From Datnioides undecimradiatus (lineage: Eukaryota > Chordata > Actinopteri > Lobotiformes > Datnioididae), in contig WARS01000071.1 in the NCBI GenBank assembly GCA_008933995.1, positions 3,675,652 to 3,739,651 on the forward strand: DNA of 64,000 nt, given 5' to 3'. Position 1 is the first letter of the stretch, and each line of letters starts with the position of its first letter. The notes under the pieces were generated by a model. The model did no database searches, had not been told where the DNA came from, and was given only the letters and a program-made list of their open reading frames with translations. Below are positions 53,701 to 62,200 of this stretch, piece by piece. The position numbers and the translations under genes are program-made.

Positions 53701-56700
53701 ACGGTGACAATAATAACCGCTTGGTTGAGGTTCGGGAACGACTGCGGTCGTGGTTTAAAGACACCAACGTTGTTTGTCGGTAGGAAACAGGAAGCTAGCG
53801 GTGAACACGTGCAGTGTCCCGTGGCAAAGGCTGACAGCTTGTTAACCTGTTCACCCACCACGACCTCCTGTCTCTGCACACCTTGTGGCTCTACCCCCCC
53901 CCATCAAGAACATCAGGCTACTTACTCCTGATAAATGCAACTTGCAGTTCTACTCCAGAAAAGTGCCTAATTTTAATATCCCAGGTTCGTGTCCCACCCA
54001 GAAACCCTGATGTCATCTTTCTGTCTCTATCCCCCTGCGTTAAATGTTCAAGGGTTCTTCTTTGTTTTACCATGTTTTTCCATGTCATGAATGACGCCTC
54101 TTACAGAAACTCTTTGGGTTTCCTGCTGGGAAACACAATCGTGCACTCTCTGGTGTAGATTAGATAGGGAGGCCACCTCTGGTTAACTTGTCTTAGCAAT
54201 AACACTGGATCCTGGCTAGAGGTGCTGGTGGGAGGGTACTGATGACTTTATTTCTCTCAATGCTAAGCTAAGCTAAGCTAAGCTAAGCAGCTGTGGCTTA
54301 ATATAACATCAGAGTGATACTGATCAGGTGGAAACATGGTCCACATAAGTACGATAATGGTCATGCGTCAAGCTCCACAACATCAGTTTCATACGTGGTT
54401 GCGCTCTGGAGGGGTGTAGCCTGAAATTGACTGTTGCAGCTAATGTGGACTATAGCATGATGCAACAAGATAAAGAGAAAACTCATGAAAGTCCAATGAA
54501 ATGCTTGGGTTAGCTTGATACTGCCCCCTTGTGTGATGGCTACCTCCAGTCGGGTATGCACGAATTAATATATTTACCCCAAAAATGTAAAACTATTCCT
54601 TTAGGTAAGACTTTGAATCAGGGAAACATCACTGAAGACACTTAAGGCTTTTCCAGGACATGGTGATGAACCTGCCAACTTTCAAACTTGTCAATGAAAT
54701 CACTTCCTGCGCAGACCTTCTTTTAGTTGACCTGGCAGGATTAAGGGTCTTACCTTAGAGGCCCTCCGGCGCTCGGGACACTGAGGGTGCTGGCACACCA
54801 CCCAGTCCTCCTCCTGGACGGGCTTGTCATCTGAAACACGAGAACACACGAGTCAACTTGACATCTCTCTTTATCGCTAAAGCACGAAAACCAGCCACCC
54901 AGCCGGCTACACGTCCATTAACACACCTTTCTTGGTAAAGCTGTAAAAACATATTGTAGACACGAAGGCCGAAGTCGCTGCCTGTGTTTATATAAGGACG
55001 TAGTGAAAAGGAGGGGGACGGAGGGAGAGAGTGACTATGAGCACGAGGAACACTCTCACACAGTAAGAGAGAACCAAGAAGCCTTGTCATGAGATGAAAA
55101 AAGAGACCTCTAGTTAAAGAGATTTCTTGAAGGAAAGGTAAACAGAGGGAAGAGGGTGCGGTGTGCTGTTGGGAGGAGATCAGAGGGAAATGAATAACGA
55201 CCAAAGAGACAGGAAAAATGGAGCTAATGAGAGGAAGCCCCTTTCTGCTTTTTGTACAAAAGTGCACTCGCAGTGGGTAAGCCCGCTGTACTCCACTCCG
55301 AAGTAACAAATCACCATTGTCAAATAAACCTCTAAAATCTACTTGACTAGTTGGCCAACGCCGCATTGAGGGGATGATAAAAGGCAGTGTTTACATCTAC
55401 ATCTCCGACATGTACACACACGATAAAGATATCATAACAGAGGCCCTGAGCAAAACAATATTTATCTGTCTGCCTAATGAGAAAAACAGGCAATTCACGT
55501 GCAGGAAGGAGAAAGTACAAGCAGAGGGAGGTGGAGGGGGAGGCTGGGACAGACGGTAAAGGTGGTGGCTCCAAAACGGCTCCAGTTTCTGGGGATGACA
55601 GGACTTTGTAGTAAAACCCTTCCAGCAAGATCAAATAACCTGCTCCTTGTAATGTCACCTCTCCCTGTTTGGCCGAGCCACGCTTGCGATATCATCATTA
55701 AATCATCAGTAATGGGCTGCTGCTATGAGAGTGAAGTGAATAAAGTCACTTGGAGGCTGAACCTTGAAAGATGAAGCGGTAAAAGAGCCGAGGCCCTTCT
55801 CTGAGCCGGCGTATGGAGACAAGTCACCTTGAGTCATCTACTTGGCTACAGCTGCACTCACAGGTCAAGGGTGCTCGTGTGGAAGAGGGAAAAACACTGT
55901 AATTGGTGCATACCACAGAGCACATGGCTTCCCCGCTGGGAAGTGAAGGGTCAACCTGTCTGCAATGAATTTGTTCAATGGGAGCAAAAACAAGGAGGAG
56001 AGTCCGCAGCCACGTTAGCAGCTCTGTGAGACTGGACTTAGGCACAGCAGTGCCTCGAGCTAAATGCTAAACAGCATGCTAACACCTCAAGATGTTACGA
56101 TCAATCCTCAGGGGACTATGAATGTATGTCATTTCATGTTAACCCATCTGAAAGCTATCAAGACAACGCCAAAACTTTAGTACTAACTTACAGGAGACGC
56201 TAAAGTAAAAGTCAGGGAATCGCCAAAGTCTGGCGGATACGTCATCTGGGAACCATGAAAGTCTGTCCAACCTTTGGTGCTAATCTATTAGCGCCAGAGG
56301 AAAAGTCAGGAGATCACCCAAGTCATTATGATTCATCCTCTCTGAAGCACGAATGCCTGTAACAAATTTCACTTTGTTGAGATATTCCAGTCCAAACAGA
56401 CCCTGCCATGGCTCGAATCCCTCCGTTAGCGTGGTTTAAAAAGCCCATTTGAACAACTTTCAACAATCCCAGCGAGACAGAGTGTATTTTGTCAAACTGC
56501 GACCACCTTCTGGGGGGAAAAAAAGTCTCCTGTGTCTGTGCAGTGCTGGGAGCAGGCCGAGACGCGCTCTCAGCTCTGACTGTGGCCTCTGCCAAGCAGG
56601 CCTCGAGCTAATGACTCCCTCAGGGTTTACAAGCAGCAGGCTGCAGTGGGAGCCTCCAGCTTTTATGGAGTGTTTCCCAAAGAGGCAGAGCCTTCTTTAC

Positions 56701-59168
56701 CACAGCGAGACTTTGCACACGGCTTACATACATCAGGTGGAAAAGCAACAAATAAATGCTAATGCTTGCACTGGATCTTCTGGATATGTAAATAAACCAC
56801 TGTTTGCTGAGAAGTTAGCCATATTCAATTTAAAAAGGTTGCAACATGTCGATGTTTCTACAGTCTGAGAGAGCACAGAGTGAGTTACTGCAGTTAATGT
56901 TAAAGCTCAACTGGCAAGGCTGACTTCAACCGTATCAGATACGCTTCACTGTCTTTATAAACGAACTGATGACATGATTGTTTTCGTGTTAAGGCACAAA
57001 TCTGCATACTTGGAAACACTAAAAACTACTGAAATGTGAAAAGCAAACATTTGATCTGCAGCAATCAGCCCAACAGGCCGTGCCCCGTGGATCATTTTTT
57101 GGCGTTTGTAAGATCTGCTGTCGCTGTCGTCTGAGTCGAAGCGTTTTGAAATTGACCCAGTACATGGAGCAGCCAAGGATGAAGGCCAGCCTGTACGCTG
57201 ACTTCTTCAAATGCAGCTTCTTTCTCTTTTAGCTGGCTGTACAAAAGGGGGCAGCTAGCACACTGCAAATGAATGTAGCTGCACTGGTTAAACGTTCTGC
57301 TCCTTCAACACCATCCTCTAATTCTCGTACAGTCGTTCTGCACATGGCACCATGTCTGTAGCTTGTTTTGCATTTTGTTTTTTGCACCCGTTTCATATTC
57401 TTTTGTTTACGCCATATGTCTGGTGCGAATGTTTGCTTCAATCCGACTGAATGCTGCATCATTCATTCTTTTGTTTTGCTGGCGGGGACCAGGAGAAAGA
57501 CAGTTTGGTTCCTCTATGTGCTGTACTGCAGTGACTGCAGGGATGGATGGCAGGGTCTCTCTTATCGAGCTCCCTTACGTCTGATTCAAACTCCACTTTT
57601 AACGCTAACTGACCCATAACATCAAATCGTCTTTGTTTCCAACTGTGCTAAACTCAAGCTGCTCAGCACCTTAAACTCTTGGCCCTCTTCTTCCTACCTG
57701 ACCATCCCTTTGTATCCTATAATCAGCGCTTTATCTGCTGCAGCTCCATCTTCTCTCCTACTTGCTCACATCTTGCTGACTCTCCCTCTTTCTCTCTCTG
57801 ATGAACTGGAATTCCTGAACTCAGCAGTGCTGATTAAGCCAAAAGCAAACACAAGCACACACTATACACGAACGCCCGTGACAGCAGACAATGAGCTTGC
57901 ACACTAAAGAGACAGCGGAGCATCGCATCCACGCAGCTCTCTGCAGGCTCGTTCACTGCTGAGAGACACAGCCTGGGGCAAAGACCCATTAGGCACCCAT
58001 AAATAAGCCACAGCAGCGGAGGCGAGTGGAAAACGATGCACACTTGAACACGCAAGATGCACCAAGTATTCCGACTTGTCAATCTCCACGTCCTTATTTC
58101 GTAACCATGATGCACCAATGAACGTGGTTTTAAAGAGGAAATTAGTCAGGGTCCTTTCATCTTCTTTTAATGATGTTGCACTTTCTTTCCTTGCTAATTC
58201 TTCGTATATGCCACAGTTAGGGAAATGTAAAGACAACGTAGTGCTTTAACAATGTGTCAGGTATTTATCAAGCTGAAACTCGACTAGACGGAGGCAATTT
58301 GAAGATGCCACCTCCTGCTCTTGGAAGTTAATTATTAATCCACTGATTAACATAATTAAGAGACTGATTCAGCCGATTACAGCCATCAGTCTAAGCCCTC
58401 CGGCGTTCAGGGGCTCGGTATGTTTGCTGTAGCTCTGTCAGAAAATGAAAAACCACAATATACATTGACGCGGTCGTTCTCTGTGAAACAGTTCCTTTAC
58501 AATGTTATTCATCAGAGTGTGCATGCTTCACATTTGCATAGTGAATTCCAACACTACTGTACTGCCACAGCCTTAGTATCACGAACACCAGGGATAACAT
58601 CAAGCGCAATGATTGGATGTTCGGTAAAACGTTAAATTCTGCAGCCACGATTTCAAACAGCCTATCACCAATCACCATTCGCAGATTGTCAACAGCCAAT
58701 CTTCAACGCCAATCTTCTTGTTGTTGTGTTTGTTTTGTTATAGGAGCTGGTTTGATAGCATCCCGACATACAGGTGCAGGAACTAAGTGGTTGCAGAGCT
58801 TAGCAAACCCGGATGCTGGCTGAAGATCCCTGAAGAGTACAGCCTGATATCAAACTGCATCGAACTTTACCTATTTACATCTATCACTGCATCACGCTGT
58901 GCTCACAAGGCGTACTCTTCACGCCCTCTCGCGCCACCGCCTCCCCCACGGAGCCTCACCCGTACTCCAAGTCACGGCCAAGTCTCACACACGTTTTTAT
59001 GAGGAATGCTAAGAATGCCTCAGTCTGCCTTCGGTTTGGTGAGATCGCACAGTGGCACATGAAGAGAGGGTGAGATTATTCTTTTGTTTGCTCAGGCTTC
59101 GACTCGACTCTTCATTTTCACATCAGGTTTTCTGGTTTTTGAGAGAGAGAGAGAGGGGGAGAGGGGGG

Positions 59169-59204
<36 letters not shown>

Positions 59205-62200
59205 GAGCCCCTCCACCTGTACGTAATGTGACATGCACCTCCTTGCCAGGAGATAGTTATGAAAAGACTCCTAAGAGACAAACACAGATGGCAGGCAGGC
59301 GGGATGGCATACGGACTGGGAAACCTGGCAGAGAGATGGCCATATCAGCACACGCAGGGTAGCAGGCAGACAGAAAAGTGAGACCATGCAATACATAAAT
59401 GTGGAATGAGTAAAGAAGAAGGTGAGGAGGCCCTGCAGGGTCCATCAGGTCTACCTGGGTAGTAGATGTTCTCATCTATAGGCCTGAAACTGATACTGAA
59501 GTATTGCTATATTATATATTATTACTGTTACTGCTTCTTCTGTTTGTTGCTGTAGTATGATAACAGAACACTTCCTTGTATGATGTGGAAGGGTGTTTAT
59601 TTAGGCGGCTATAATAAAACAATCAGGAGCTTCCACATTTGGGTACACATCAACTGAGACCAGACGGGATAACGATCTTGGTAACAGTTAACATTAGCTT
59701 TTCTCGGTATAGTACCAAGAATAATGATAGTGATAATGTATAGTGATTGATACCTCTGCAATATGACAGCTACATGGCCAGTAGAAAGCTGGAGGCAGGT
59801 CATGGTTAGCTTAGCTTAGCATAAAGACCAGAACCGAGGGAAACAGCTGGGCTGGCTCTGTCCGAGGATCAAAGACGTGTAAAGACATCAAGAGAAACCC
59901 CCAATGAAACTGCAACATCAAGGTGCTGGTTCATCTCGGGTCTCCGTTGGGTCTTGCCGTCGGCCTGGCAACGAGCAGAGACTTGGTGAGGTCACCTAAG
60001 CTAACCATCGCCTGGCTGAATGCAATTATATTTTCAATTTGGTTTTATTTCTATAGTGCCAGGTTATCTCAGGGCACTCCAAGTGAAGAGCAGGTCTTTC
60101 TATTAATTACATCCAACAGCTCCCACCATGGGCGAGCACTCGGCAACACGGGGGCAAAGAAAGACTGGCCGGCTCTAGGTGTGCAGCCATCTGCCCTGAC
60201 CAGCTGGGGGGGGGGTGTAACTGCACGGATATGAGTGGCGTCAACCTCGTCATCCAAGTCTTGGTAAGACAGGTGGTTTGCTGTGTTGGCGTCTACAGTC
60301 AAACTTTCTGTAAAAGTTACAGACGCAACAACCTACTTAGATCTAACACTACATTTCAAACTTCAATAACGCCAAGTGAATGCTGGCCCTTGAACGGCTC
60401 CTCTCAGTGAACAACAACCCAGATCTTTGCTACTGAAACCCCGCAGTGTTCCTCTACAGGTGAACGAGTCCGGGCGAGCCGACGTTCAAACGCGAGCAGG
60501 TTGCAGCTGTTTCCAATGCTGGGGGTTCAGTGGCAGTGGGGGCAGGACGTGGCCCTCCTGCTTGATGTTGTTTTAGCCCCGTGGTGGTTAAATCGCACAC
60601 ATGTGTATCACACACTCTCCCACCGCCTCCCTCCATCCTTCTCCCTCCTCCACCACATCTGAGCAAACCCGAGGTCCCCATGTATAAAACTGGAAACCAC
60701 AGGACAACAAGTGTAAACTGTTCCAGAGAGGGGTGGAGGAGCTGACGACTATTCTGTTTACAACATGGGGAAAAACTAATAATGATAACTTGGTTATTCT
60801 GCTGTTTTTTAAATTATCTAATAGCAATGACCTTTGAAAAGAAAGACACTGCTTTCTATCTAAGTCTATTCATGCTCAAATGGGTACAACATGCCTGTTA
60901 CATTACAGTAGAGTACTAACCGTAAACTCAATACTCTGTCACCGTATTTAAGAGGGGTCATGAGGGGATTACTGCATATCTTGAATTTTTTAGGGCATTT
61001 ATGTCAGAGAGTACAGTAATTAGTCGAGTACGAGTCGATTATTATATAACAGCGTGGCCTTTCTCGTGTCCAGACTGTTCTTTTTATGGGCTTTATTGGC
61101 GCTAAACTCCAAGCAAAATAGACGCGCGCTCTGCTGTTCCTGGAACCCGTGGCTGACTACGACCTGAGGAATGCCACTGGGTGCCTGGACACTGTGGATA
61201 TTCCGGACAGGACCGGGCCTGGTGTACAGCAGGATGTTGGAGCTGAGACAAAGCCATGTTCTGAAATTCTACTGAAACCCAAATTAAGGACTCACCAAAC
61301 ATCCTAATTTTGTTCATGTCAAAAGCCTTCCCTCGTGTCTTGCCAACACCCGGTGAACACCCAGTCTGCAGTCAATAAGCAGACTTCTAGTTGCTGGTGA
61401 GCCTTTATGGCAGTAAACACTATCAGGCGATGTAGCCTGAACTAGATGACAATCCAAACCAAATCCGATGGTTGCTTTCTACAATGAATCCATAACTTAT
61501 CCATCCACGTCATTCCTGACCTCAAGGCACCTTCTGCGACTCTGTGACCTTTGGTTATTTCTTCTTTTACTAACCCGGTGAGTCAGCTGTTTGCTAGAGG
61601 TGTCTTCACTTTTCTCAGACACTTAAAAGCTGTTGAGACACAAACCTGTAACACCTTAATTGGGACGATGAGATCATACACCCATGGAACATCTCCCACT
61701 CCTACAGACACGAGTGTGCAAACTCTGACGAGTCCTTAAGTCAAACAGATATTTGTTGTTTTGTCAGACCAACAATCCAAAATCCCAGTATCTAAACATA
61801 TGACAAAGAACAGCAGCAAAGCCTCTCTATTTTTATCAACTTCCTTTAAAAAGAAAAGACTGATGGATTATCTAATAGATGCCTCTGGTGTTAAGGAGTT
61901 GTGGCTCTCACCGTAAAGCGAGAGAACTGCATTCTGGGGACTCATACTGCTCTATTCTGGAGGAAGAAACAGTGTCTTTAGGCGGAGAAACTCCAGCAGA
62001 GTTGGGAAATGTTTTCAGTAGAAGCTTGGGGCTTAATTACAGAGATGGTGAAAAGGTAAGGATCAAAGCCTCACTGTTCCCTCTGCGGCATTCCTCTTTT
62101 CGGCCTCTGCCAAACAGGTCTGCCTCAGCAGGCACCGTCCTTAAGCTGACCAGAAAGTAGCCGGATTTTCGAGAGTCTGGCTGGCAGAGAGCAGAGGATG

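Larger units (their letters stand above)
31888..54753 (-). other. plekhg5 intron 2 (22.9 kb)
   Basis: The largest intron. No coding exon could be supported. It contains interspersed repeats (34090-34290, 47700-48010, 53406-54060, 54190-54300), many microsatellites and G or C runs (35260-35276, 36376-36389, 45088-45100, 50469-50480), a T run (51430-51449) and several repeat-free stretches of mixed composition that may be regulatory (for example 38640-38890, 44860-45440, 48540-48710). Alternative first exons of shorter plekhg5 isoforms may lie here, but none could be picked out. Confidence 0.75.

Noticed and set aside
54827-55366. 179-codon minus-strand frame ending at exon 2
   Set aside because: It reads the intron 1 acceptor region in the wrong frame and stops at the exon edge; composition looks random.
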